Assembly: GCA_034698045.1 (NCBI GenBank)
Contig: JAQGAU010000003.1
Coordinates: 1 to 64,000, forward strand
DNA from: Paramacrobiotus richtersi
Lineage: Eukaryota > Tardigrada > Eutardigrada > Parachela > Macrobiotidae
Direction of reading: 5' to 3'
DNA length: 64,000 bases
Under the pieces are notes generated by a model that saw nothing but the letters and a program-made list of their open reading frames with translations, had not been told where the DNA came from and searched no databases. Shown one piece after another: positions 36,729-47,167 of this stretch (its first letter is position 1; every line of letters begins with the position of its first letter). Made by a program: the position numbers and the translations under genes.

Positions 36729-37850
36729 TTAAAGTTTCTTGCTTAACAGCGTCACGTCGTCAACGCTCACAGGCTCGTCGCAATCGGGAACTCCTGTTGC
36801 AACTTGAACTTTCGGAAAGTGCCTGAAACAGAACCGTTTATGACCCAAGAAACTAATCAAAATCTTTAATTCTACAGGCTGTGCACTTGCGGTACAGCAA
36901 CGCTTTTGTGCACATGGATCTAGGAGTTATTGCAGAATCTGAACAGAGCGTGAAACATTATAAATGCATACTTTACGCATCTGAACGTATAACGTACTTA
37001 ACTGCAACTATCAAGAAAAGACATGCTTACGTAGCGGTTCCGGTTAAATGGGAGGTTATTCTTCGTCGGATGACGCACACAGCGCTGCTAGCATCCGCTG
37101 TTCAGAAACGACAAATTTAATTGGATCATCTAATAGTCGCTGTAGAAAGCGGACTTTATAAGCAGCGATATTACTATCATAGACGACTACACTGGCAATA
37201 TTATGTATTAGCGCGAAGGAGCTACATAATATATATATATAATATAGTAATATGCGAACCTTTGAAAGTACTCTCTTCAGGCGCAGTAGTAATGTCGACT
37301 CTTCAACACTCAAATATGACCGTGCTGGTGGCTTGTCTGTCACGATAATCTCAACTGTTTCGTTGTCGATTTTCGTCTGAATGTCTTGTGCGGCATTCTT
37401 GGTTGAATTTCCATAAAGGACCACTACCATAAAGTAACATCCTCCCGTCACAGCACACAACAGAGGCTATTATCAAAAACGATCGCAGAAAGTAACAAAA
37501 ATTAACGAAGGGAGAGCACGTTAATTATGAAAAGAACAGCGATTTCTTCTGATTTTTCTGATTCTTTTTTGTTACATGTAGTGTCACTTACGATATATAC
37601 GGCACTTACGTTGTATAACATTTATTGCCGATTTGTCGTCTTTCGACGCAGCTTGCAATGGTTTGTCCAACTATGGTAGCGAATAAAAGTGTTAACGCAA
37701 ATATGACTGTCTGACAATTAGCGCATTGGTCAAGTGAACTGCGGCACAATGGCAGTTTCAAAGTTTGTTAGAGCGGGGAAGTTTGACACTTACGGGTACT
37801 GCGCATACGGCGACGACGCCCAGGATCAAAACGGCAAGTATAGGACTCAT
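36729..37850 (-). CDS. Small secreted-protein family, copy 2 (SSP2), best preserved but uncertain
   Basis: Exon 1, 37850-37794: MSPILAVLILGVVAVCAVP, a signal peptide. Exon 2, 37670-37610: LDKPLQAASKDDKSAINVIQ. Exon 3 from 37423: LYGNSTKNAAQDIQTKIDNE and onward, donor uncertain. Exon 4 at about 37127-37020: DDPIKFVVSEQRMLAALCAS. Exon 5, 36822-36729: HFPKVQVATGVPDCDEPVSV then DDVTLLSKKL and stop. Phases 0, 1, 1 and 2 match SSP1 and SSP3. In exon 4 the frame reaches a stop after CASSDEE, where the paralogues read on to the donor, a one-base difference. Either the protein ends there or the copy is broken. Exon 5 is the only copy with an open C-terminus. No known family recognised; secretion is inferred from the signal peptide. 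Confidence 0.5.
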
Positions 37851-37899
37851 TGTGCTTTAAGTTTACGATACTGCACGTATGAAAACTGCTCGTTTTGTG

Positions 37900-38240
37900 A
37901 CTGAAAAATGCTTATGCATGTTCCTATCCGGTCAGCCATTTTTATGCTTTCTGCAACCACTTTGAAACTTGAAGGCTCCCGGAACCTGTGCCGGCGAATT
38001 CCCTTACGCAGCATAACACGAATACGTCCAGAAACTGAACTCAAAAATGCAAATAGTTTCGAATATACATAAGCAAGGTGTTCGTCGTATCGCAGCTGAA
38101 GTGGGGTTGCCTTATTCCCTTCCACCACATGGCAAACGGTACTTCAGCTGCTACTTCACTTTTTCCGTGGAAAGACTATTGGGCTTTGAATTTCTAGTGT
38201 ATGTGGCACTGACACGTAACTCCTGGTAATGCGTCGTAAA
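37900..38240 (-). promoter_or_regulatory. Promoter of SSP2
   Basis: The minus strand shows GCATAAAAATGGCTGACCGG about 90 bp upstream of the start, then AAGTTTCAAAGTGG and GCATAACACGAATACGTCC blocks that recur upstream of SSP1, SSP3 and at 27850. The same intergenic region, about 1.3 kb long, is shared divergently with DPBB-B. Confidence 0.5.
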
Positions 38241-39075
38241 ATGATGATTTCTGCACTTCGAGGTTAAACTATAAAGTAATTGTTGCCATAACTGCGAATA
38301 TACCCAACAAAAAAGTAAAAACACAGAACTAAAATACAGATGTTGCCATAGCTAATGCAATTTCCTTGAAAAGCTGCTACGACTGTCAATGCGATAGCGA
38401 AAAAACTGCCACTGCGCTCACGGCGCATACGCATACAGTTAGAAATAAATTGCTGATATTGTTACGAAGAAGTACACGATTCGTTATATTCTAACTGGTT
38501 AGAGAATGCAGTTGTGACGTATGAAAGTACAGTGTAGAAGCTATAGCTGACGCACGACGACTTTGCGCATTATCCACGGCAACATTTGGACTATGTCCGT
38601 GACCTCCGAAAGGGAGATTCGCTTTCCACCGCGAAGGCTGCACCAAAAACTACGCTTTTAGAGCAACGTACTCGAAAGGGAAAAGTTTTCTGGTCGGTTG
38701 CATTACATCTTTCCGGCCTAGCTAACAGCCCTTAGTATCTGTACCTCTAGTAATATGCACAGTACTTCGTTTCGTATCTTATTTCCTTTATGACCCAATA
38801 CTGCTTCATTATTCACTTCGTGATTCCTGTTACAACGATTTCTTTATAGAAGTCGGTCCTTCGGAGAGTACGGTTTAACGGAAAACACTGTTTCAAGAAT
38901 GCAGTTCAAGTGGAGTAAGACGTAGGGCTACCGCAGCAAATTTCTGCATGTTCTTGTTTGGCGAAACTGAGTTTCGTGCTGACATTTATGCTTGGTACAG
39001 AAGTTTTGCCGGCACCACTACAAAGCGTCTGTGACAAGCGAACCAGCGATAGTGATTCGCTAAGCGCCGAGTCCA

Positions 39076-39083
39076 TATAAAAA
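39076..39083 (+). promoter_or_regulatory. TATA box of DPBB-B
   Basis: TATAAAAA in the context GTCCATATAAAAA, 100 bp upstream of the ATG. Confidence 0.65.
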
Positions 39084-39175
39084 GTGCTTCCGAGCGGTCA
39101 GTACAACCATAAATCACCAATACATAAGTTTCTTGACTTTCCCTGTCTCTCATTTTGTTTCTTTACTCCAACACT

Positions 39176-39556
39176 ATGGCACTTCTCAGTTTGGCGGCTT
39201 TGGTTCTTGCTTGCATGTTTGCTGTTTTACAGCCGTCCTTTGCGCATAAAGGCGAAGCCACCCATTACACACCGGGACCAGGAGCGTGCGGTAAGACGCA
39301 CGGTCCGAACGACATGGTGGTGGCGCTGAGCTACGTGGACTACGGCACGTGGCCCAATCCCAACAACGCGCCCGTCTGCGGTAAGTGCATCAACGTCAAG
39401 GCCACCGGGAGCGGGAAGAGCGTAAAGGTCAAGATTGTCGATGCATGTACCAAGTGCCCCAGTGGATCTCTTGATCTGTCGACCGCTGCCTTCAAGAAAC
39501 TGGCTCCTCTGGGAAAGGGCCGCATTCCGATCACCTGGAGCACTGTCAAATGCTGA
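39176..39556 (+). CDS. Secreted expansin/RlpA-like double-psi beta-barrel protein (DPBB-B)
   Basis: 126 aa, one exon. The start at 39176 (ACACTATGGC) is set by the paralogues; the frame is open further 5'. Signal peptide MALLSLAALVLACMFAVLQP, then GEATHYTPGPGACGKTHGPN, MVVALSYVDYGTWPNPNNAP, VCGKCINVKATGSGKSVKVK, VDACTKCPSGSLDLSTAAFK and PITWSTVKC. All barrel landmarks and the four mature cysteines of the VD-C--C and CGKC motifs are kept. Differs from DPBB-A mostly in the signal peptide and in charge around the VD-C motif. AATAAA at 39785. Confidence 0.88.
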   Translation: MALLSLAALVLACMFAVLQPSFAHKGEATHYTPGPGACGKTHGPNDMVVALSYVDYGTWPNPNNAPVCGKCINVKATGSGKSVKVKIVDACTKCPSGSLDLSTAAFKKLAPLGKGRIPITWSTVKC

Positions 39557-39939
39557 TCAGATATCAAGCTATGCAAGAAGATGAGTTGTGCAATAACATA
39601 GCTTCGGCACCTTTCCGCTATACTACTATCAACGATGCTTGGCCTTACATCCTTTGAAACGCTTTAAACTCTTTAATTTTTACTGTCGTATTTTAGAAGC
39701 TTTTGTGTACTTTTTTCATCTCTAACTCTAATTGAATTATGCAATGCTGTTAATGTATCTGTACCGTGCTTCCTTTGAAGCATTAATAAAGGTGTCTTCT
39801 TGAAAATAATTGGTCAAACCACAGCTTCGCATCATAGAAATTTCAACGGTAAACAAGAAAACAAATTGAAAAGATAGCTTCTACCGGTATTAGCAGACAC
39901 GGGAGAATAAATTAGGATGAATAAAAGAACAAAAGCGCT

Positions 39940-40370
39940 AAGAGGAATCACCTCAGTTTACACGGAACTTACAGTAAGGCTCGGCTGGAATGAGCCCGCG
40001 TAATACAGTGTAGTGTGAGTCAAAATATGACCTTGACTGCCGAGTACCGTAAGTGAAACGTGGAATTTTCGCAAGAAGCGTGACATATATGTATACATAC
40101 CATAATCACCAATACGGCCATTACGAAACTCAGTATGTATCTGAGATTTTAGAGAAGCAAGAAAAGCCGGAAACGTTGCTTGCAGCACCTATGCACCTAA
40201 TAACTTTTCTGTCAGGTCCCCACTTGGAGCAAGAAAGGCGTCGTGAGGTTGTTGCATTCTCGTTAAAACCGCTAATTTCCAAGCCACAAGAAAGGTCACA
40301 TTATGCATGCTCGACAGTGTCCGTGTAGTACTTAGAAAAGCAGATTTCCGTCCACACAATTTAACACGAT
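39940..40370 (-). pseudogene. Receptor (GRL) remnant with its upstream block
   Basis: On the minus strand, 40060-40270 aligns with the GRL4 codons around SYRIYLTISTKI, LLLWNLVYILSFMMG and FLVPR with many breaks. The conserved upstream block (ATTATGCATGCTCGACAGTG) follows at 40298-40370. The arrangement mirrors the remnant at 31413-31935. Confidence 0.55.
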
Positions 40371-40379
40371 GAGCAATGT

Positions 40380-41330
40380 CCGCAAGAACCTACAAGGGTT
40401 AAATTTCTGCTAGACCCATAGCCATTTCTTTGTGAAATTCAGTGCCTGGTTAATAGTAATACCCAGTATACAGTATGTATCACATCATGCGGTTTAATTT
40501 GGCAGATCAAAACACCCAGTATTTAATGCGACTGCAGTGGATTAACCACAGGCTATCTGGACACATGCATTAGTGCCAAGCGTGCAGCAATAACTACCGA
40601 CTATGTCTGTGCTTCCCTATTGTTGTGTGAAATATGCATGGCAGATTTCACAGTATGGTAGGTTATATAATTTTTAGAAGGTTGTTACCCGTTGCGGCAA
40701 AAATTAATTTGATCAGACTTTCTATATATTTTTCTATATCTCACGCTGAGAATGATAATAAGGGAAAAGTCTTCGAAATAAATATTCTACATATATGAAC
40801 CACTAAATCTTTTAAACAGAATTTGGTTTTAAGGTGATGTGTTTTTCCCATATTGGTCGACGTTTTTATCTTTAATTTGAACTACTGCATATTCTGTCAC
40901 TTTTTCTGCTTTTCCAGAAAAAATCTCACAACAGGTAAGTGCGATTAAAACGGGTCTGTGTGTGCAATTTTTGGAATACAACCACATCTTTTCTGTACGG
41001 TATGATAATGGAATGCGTTTTGAGCTTGCGATTTTGCAGGGATGCAGGCTCGTGAACATTCGCCATGAATAAAAGAAATAAATGCGCATCTTAGGATTTT
41101 TAACATGTGCATGACATCTGACGCTTTATTATCGCAAGGTGTCGATTTTGCTCACGTATAAGTCTTTGCATGAATACAGTATGTAGGTTTACATGAATAT
41201 ACGCAATACTTAATGATCCTCAAAGTGATCCGAACTTAATAAGCGAAACAGCTAAACAGAATAAGCTAAACAGTAAAGCAAACACCAAGTGCACGTACGT
41301 AAATAAATGTCTACTCGGGAAGTGGAGATG
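40380..41330. other. Duplicated non-coding tail of the amplicon
   Basis: Second copy of the tail seen at 32290-33030. No gene supported. Confidence 0.5.
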
Positions 41331-41339
41331 GGAAAGGGT

Positions 41340-42323
41340 ATTCAGTTGTACGGGTTTAATTTGAGACATCTTGCTGAGCGGTGTCACGTCGACGGCGTCC
41401 ACAGGCTAATTTTAATGGACATCGACATCTTTTTTGTTTTGGTGGACATCTGCACATGTTGCACGTGGGACTGTCAAATAATGCCTAAAACAGCTCACAA
41501 CCGGGTAAGCGCCAAGGTACCAATTAGAATCATATGTGAGTGCCACTTTTACGAAAATAAACGCTTACGTTTCGATTTCGACTAAATGGGAGGTTGTTTT
41601 TGAGGGGCTGACTCCACACATCTCCGCTAGCATCCGCTGTTCAGAAATAGCAAATTTGATGGACCTTCTAATAACCGTTTAACAAAGCTACAGGGATATC
41701 CTATGTAATATTTCTACTACTTCGGAAGTAGTTGTACCAGATCGTACAAAAATATGCGAACGTGAGAAACTTTGCTTTTCGCTCGTACAGTATTCTGTAA
41801 CTCTGCTTTTCACTTACGCTGTGTTTTAACGGGCTCGGTGCTGTTGCGCTTCTCCTGTGACTCGTTGTCGATTTTCGCCTGAATGTCTTGGGTGCCCTTA
41901 TTGGTTGAGGAACCTCCATTGTTCTCCGCTGTAAGAATGCAACACCCTCACGTCACAGTGGTTTTTATTATCGAAAAAACGCAGAAACAAAAGCTAATTA
42001 AAAAACAACAAGTTATGAATGATAGCGTTTCTGCTCTTGGTTATGTTCGCGTGTCCGTACAGTTCATATGCATGTCACTTACGTTGTGTTGCTGATTTGT
42101 CGTCGTACGATCCAGCCTGTCCTGGTTTATCCAACTATGGTAGCGGAAAAAAGTATTAAATACAAATTAGGCTGTCCGAGCATGAGAACGCGGCCCGAAG
42201 CGGCATTGATCTAATGAACTATGGCAGTTTCTACCATTTACTACAGCCAGGACGCTGTACACTTACCGGTACTGCGCATACAGCGGCGACGCCCAGGATC
42301 AAAACGGCAATTGTGGGACTCAT
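41340..42323 (-). pseudogene. Small secreted-protein family, copy 3 (SSP3), probably broken
   Basis: Exon 1, 42323-42267: MSPTIAVLILGVAAVCAVP, signal peptide. Exon 2, 42134-42083: LDKPGQAGSYDDKSATQ. Exon 3, 41928-41818: ENNGGSSTNKGTQDIQAKID and NESQEKRNSTEPVKTQ. Phases 0, 1, 1. Exon 4 (about 41670-41573) reads KFAISEQRMLAEMCGVSPSK in the family frame, but a one-base loss just before KFAIS puts the acceptor out of frame. Exon 5 stops at DVDVH before the region aligned with PVDAVDVTPLSKM. The first three exons look healthy, so a shorter protein may still be made. A TATAAAAAAG box lies at about 42388-42397. Confidence 0.5.
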
Positions 42324-42329
42324 TGTATT

Positions 42330-43770
42330 TAGAGTTTGTTTTGTGACTGAAAAGTAGTACTGCATGTTCATAGCCGGTCAGCCTTTTTTATACTAACCGC
42401 GACCACTTCGAAACTTCGCTTTCTTAGAACCTTTCGGAATGTGTGCCAGCGAATTTCCTTACATAGCATAATCGGAATACGTCCAGAAAAAGCACTTAGA
42501 AATGCAAATGGTTTCGAATATACATAAGCAATGTGTTCGTCGTATCGAGGCTGAAGTGGGGTTGCCTTATTCCCTTCCACCACATGGCAAACGGTACTCA
42601 GCTGCTACTTCACTTCTTGGGTGGAATGAGTATTGGGCTGTGAATTTCTAGTGTATGTGGCACTTGTACGTAACTCGTCGTAATGCGTCGTAAAAGGATG
42701 ATTTCTGCGCTTCAAGGTTAAACTACAAATGAATTTTTCCCAAAAGTGCAAATATACCTAACAAAAAACACAGAATTAAATACAGATGCTGCCATAGCTA
42801 ATAGCAGCTTCCTTAAAAAGCGATTACAACTGGCAATGCGATAGCGAAAAAACTGCCACTTCGGAATCTGCGCTCACAGAAAGAAAAAATTGCTGTTACG
42901 AAGAAGTAAGTATACGATTTGGTACATTCTAACTTATTAGAGAATGCATGATGCATGAAAGGGCACTGTAGAGACTACAGTAGACGTGCACGACGACTTT
43001 GCGCATTATCCACTGCAACATTTGGACTATGTTCGTGACGTTCGAAAGGGAGTATTTCCAGATGCTCTTTTACCGCTAGCATCTCTACAGGAGACAACAG
43101 TTTTGGAATAAGGTATTCGAAAGGGGAAAGTTTTCTGGTCGGTTGCATGACGACATACTTTCCGGCTCAACGGCCCTCACTCATGGTCTGTATCTCTACA
43201 GTAATATACAGTATTTCGTTTGGTTTTCAAGTCGCTACGACCCAACACTGCCGCATTCTTCCGCTCATTACCGTAGGCATCTAACAACTGTAAGGTAATA
43301 GAATTAACACCTAACATGTGAACATAAACATCAGACACAAGTCACATACACAATTAGGGACTTACGAGCCCTTGTTTCTATTACATACTCGCTAGAGCCA
43401 TAATTCGCGCAAATTAACCAGCCGATGGTAAATTGCGGTTAGCGATTCCCTTTGGTAAACAGCTTTCCTCATTATTTTTAATTTTGTCTGTTCGCTTACG
43501 CTTGCCGACAGTGGTGATCTTACAGCTCCTTATTCGCTTCGTGAGTACTGTTACAACGATTTCTCTTTCCGGTCCTTCCGAGAATACGGTGTAACGGAAA
43601 ACGCTGTTTTCGAGTGGAGTAGGCGTAGTGCTACCGCGGCAAATTTCCGCACCTTCGTTTTTGACGAAATTGAGTTTGTGTTCTGACATTTATGCTTAGC
43701 GCAGAAGTGTTGCCGGCACCACTTCGAAGCGTTTGCGACAAGTGGTAATGATTTGCTAAATGCCGCGTCC
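42330..43770. promoter_or_regulatory. Divergent intergenic region between SSP3 and DPBB-C
   Basis: Alignable almost end to end with 37860-39075 (the SSP2/DPBB-B spacer), for example CGTCGTATCG...GGCTGAAGTGGGGTTGCC near both SSP ends and GACGACTTTGCGCATTATCC near the middle. The two genes are head to head with TATA boxes at both ends. The frames here are not supported as genes. Confidence 0.5.
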
Positions 43771-43771
43771 A

Positions 43772-43779
43772 TATAAAAA
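43772..43779 (+). promoter_or_regulatory. TATA box of DPBB-C
   Basis: TATAAAAA in the same GTCCATATAAAAA context, 101 bp upstream of the ATG. Confidence 0.65.
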
Positions 43780-43872
43780 GGCTCCACACGGTCAGTACAG
43801 TACAACCACAATTCACCAATACAAGTTTCTGGACTTTCTCTGTCTCTCAGTTCATCCCTTGTCTTCAACACT

Positions 43873-44253
43873 ATGGCACTTTTCAATTTGGCTGTTTGGA
43901 GTCTTACTTGCCTGTTTGCTGTTTTCCAGCCGTCCTTTGCGAATGAAGGCGAGGCCACTCATTATGCGCCGGCAATGGGAGCGTGCGGTAAGGTTCACGG
44001 CCCGAACGACATGGTGGCGGCGCTGAGCCACGAGGACTACGGCACATGGCCCAATCCCAACAACGCGCCCGTCTGCGGCAAGTGCATCAACGTCAAGGCC
44101 ACCCAGAGCGGCAAGCAGGTAAAGGTCAAGATTGTCGACGAATGCCCCGGATGCCCCAGTGGATCTCTGGATCTGTCCACTGCTGCTTTCAAGAAACTAG
44201 CTCCTCTGGAAGAAGGTCGCATTCCCATCACCTGGAGCACTGTCAAATGTTGA
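43873..44253 (+). CDS. Secreted expansin/RlpA-like double-psi beta-barrel protein (DPBB-C)
   Basis: 126 aa, one exon, ATG in the conserved ACACTATGGC context. Signal peptide MALFNLAVWSLTCLFAVFQP, then GEATHYAPAMGACGKVHGPN, MVAALSHEDYGTWPNPNNAP, VCGKCINVKATQSGKQVKVK, VDECPGCPSGSLDLSTAAFK and PITWSTVKC. The VDECPGC motif is the closest of the three to fungal RlpA-like proteins. AATAAA at 44572. Third intact copy of the amplicon. Confidence 0.88.
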   Translation: MALFNLAVWSLTCLFAVFQPSFANEGEATHYAPAMGACGKVHGPNDMVAALSHEDYGTWPNPNNAPVCGKCINVKATQSGKQVKVKIVDECPGCPSGSLDLSTAAFKKLAPLEEGRIPITWSTVKC

Positions 44254-44599
44254 TCGGATATCATGCAATTCAAGAAAATGTGTTTTGAAATAACATCGCT
44301 TCTGCTGTTCTGCACGCTTTCGCCATACGCTTCCAGTACCTGCTCTAAAGCTTGGCACTCTTATGTTTAATTGTCGTAGCGTTCGTACATGGCTTCGACT
44401 GTTTTGCACGCTTTCAGTCATAGGCTACCAACAATGATGCTAGCAGCTGCTCTAAAAATGCTATTGCAGCTATTAATTTCAACTGCCGTAGCTATTGTGC
44501 TTTTATTTATTTAATTTGTAACTGTGGTATATATAAATGCAGCTATCGCACCGTTTCATGCTTGAAGCCTTAATAAAGCTTTGCTTCTGAAAATCATTA

Positions 44600-45800
44600 G
44601 TTCAAAACATAACTTTCAGTACGACTGAATAGCTGCACCCGGACTCAAGACGAGCTGGAACCAGAGACGGAGCTGGTACTGCCATTTCGACTATCTGTCA
44701 TACCATATAGCTGGTCGCTCTTAGTCACATAGCGGTAGGCCCACGGTAACTTTCTAGCCACGTACACTAGATACCAAAGTACCTTATACCTATTTCGTTG
44801 ACCTTAACACAAGATAGCGAGTAACGGCAAATTGTGTGGATGCTCGATCAAGTCGGAGCGCTTAGAGCAGAGTACCCCACAGTGTGTGCATGGACTTCTT
44901 CAGGATAAATCACACGTCAGCTATTACTTTTGCGAGTAAAGAAGGGCTGTATTTCGATCCTCTTATAAAAGCACGATGCACAAATAAGTCAGCATCCTGT
45001 CGTCGGCGGAAGCGAAGCTTTCTGACTGATAACTGCACATTATCTCGGATGTGTGTCGCATATCGCATCCGGAGCTTCGTAGTGTCCGCAACGGTAGTGC
45101 GAACCCGCTCGCTATTAAGTAAGAGAACAATTGCAATGTGTACACTGTATGCTATTGCAAACATGTAGTTCTGCTGATCACTAGCTCGCGGCTTCGTGTA
45201 CTGGTACGTACACGTTTCTCCGTTGTACAATGTAACACATTAGCAAATGTGACAATATGATTGATGCGGGAGCCACCGGTTGGTACACCATGGAAGTACA
45301 CTATACGATGCCACTTGTGATACATACACCGGTTAAAAAACAGCTGCATTGCTCAATGTTTTTCTTGCTGATGGTTTGCAGCGATCGCAATCTGCATTTC
45401 TGAGTCATCAGAAATTTGTTTTGTACTGATCATCGATTTACACCTGTATGATATACTAATTTTTGTGAAATTTCCCGCTATCAACAAGCTCGTTAATTCT
45501 TTCTGACCAAGATTGCTTCATGCACAGTTTGATTCCTGAATTGGTAACATCGCATGTTTTATGTTTTGTTTACTTTTGTTGTGACACAACTGCATTTACC
45601 CTGGAGACATCAACTTTTACCACCGGCTATCGTGGCAGTTTCCATCGATCCGCTAACAGCATTTCCTCCCATAAATCGATAACGACTGCATACCAACCCG
45701 GACGTACCTTTCTTCGATACAGTGCACTAAATTTCTACTTCTTGCTCAAACAATACAAGCATTTTGCAAACTTTCCCCCCAAGAAGTGGAAATTAAACAT
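44600..45800. other. Intergenic, no supported gene
   Basis: Right flank of the amplicon and 5' flank of the next gene. Frames at 44884-45168 and 45520-45810 lack motifs and splice support. Confidence 0.4.
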
Positions 45801-45806
45801 TTTGTC

Positions 45807-46073
45807 ATGAATCACCACTGCCAGAAAGATCTCTCCTGGGTGCATTCCGTTCCTCCTAGTCCTCACACTGCTCACGCGGACGAGAGTATTGCCAAGAACC
45901 TCCATTCCGAACAGCTGGTTAAAACGCTAAACGAACCCGGAATGCATAAAACTATCGTCGACACCACCGTCAACGTCAAGGATTTGCCACCGGTGGAGTT
46001 CCCGTCCAGTTTCCCGGAAATGGAACGCAACAGCGCAGCGGTTCATGAACATATTGAAAAGAAAGGACTATGA
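45807..46073 (+). CDS. Small hydrophilic protein, HHCxKDLSW family member 1
   Basis: 88 aa from the ATG at 45807 (MNHHCQKDLSWVHSVPPSPH). Body: hydrophilic, with IVDTTVNVKDLPPVEFPSSF and an acidic/basic end EHIEKKGL. No signal peptide or membrane segment. It is paralogous to the minus-strand gene at 51190-51423: the first 18 residues and the DTTV-(V/A)KD motif align. The pair flanks the large charged protein in inverted orientation. No known family recognised; the composition is like a stress-type soluble protein, but that is only a guess. Confidence 0.6.
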   Translation: MNHHCQKDLSWVHSVPPSPHTAHADESIAKNLHSEQLVKTLNEPGMHKTIVDTTVNVKDLPPVEFPSSFPEMERNSAAVHEHIEKKGL

Positions 46074-46079
46074 AACAGG

Positions 46080-47050
46080 ATGCATGGATTCTTTACGTTT
46101 GGTTGCCGAATAATCTCGCGAAACTTGTCCCAGACAAATTATCCCGCATTTTTTTAAATATGTATCCTTATTTTGGGAATTTGTTTATTTATTTGTTATC
46201 TATATTTATTTATTTCTTCGCATTATTTATTTCGTTCGGCCAGTCAATAACCGTGCGGTGCTCTGCATAAACGTTAGCGTCACGACCCATAATTACATAA
46301 TTGCACTTTTTTAAGTTGATTTACTATTCTGAGGACAATGACGTTGCGGAATTAAAATGCAAATTAAAATTGACTGCGAGATGACACTGCACAGTAACTG
46401 TAGTGTGTCGCTTACCATTATGCAACAGTTGGATGTTTACGTTATGGTTTCTCCTCGAAGATACCAAATAAATAAACAGAACAGTCACTGTATGCATAGA
46501 AATCAGAAGCATGAATTGATTACGACAGTGTGAAATATTAATGTACATACACACAGCAAAGAAACAACAACAACAGCTGATCATGTCGGAAAGGCTTGCG
46601 GTTAATAATGGCTTTAAATTTGTGCGCATAGCCGTCTCGGACGTATGCAGGTATCTATGCATCGAAATCATGTGCTATAAATGCGGTGCTGAATAATACG
46701 CACGTACGTACAAGTACACGTATCTGTGCAAAGAACGGTCATTATTGACTCATCTAGTTCGGTTCAACTGCGGTTCACTGTACAGGTACGTACGGTACGA
46801 GTACCTGTAACGATGTTATTGCTTACCAATCACAATGGCTTCTTCAGAGAAAACACGGAATCGTCTGTACCTTTATTCGCACAGCTGTCAGGCAGCATAA
46901 ACAGCCGGCTCGATTGGCCTTGTGTACATGCGTTCTGTTTGGGGTTTCCCCATTATAACCGATAACTCAATCAAGCCCAGTCATTCCATGTGCTTATTTG
47001 CAGAAACAGCATGTTTACCGCAGTTCTGTAACATTTCCCATGCATACAGT
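46080..47050. other. Intergenic with AT-rich repeats
   Basis: At 46150-46240 there is a simple run of TTTATTTATTTAT-type sequence. No supported gene. A TATATAAG lies at about 47051-47058, some 110 bp upstream of the charged-protein start. Confidence 0.4.
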
Positions 47051-47167
47051 GTATATAAGCTTACCAAAACACACGTCACTATCAAGAATTCAATGCTCAG
47101 TAAAAAACTTGCACGCGATTAATCAAGAAATTTATCTGGAATCGAATTTGTCTGGATTATAATCATT

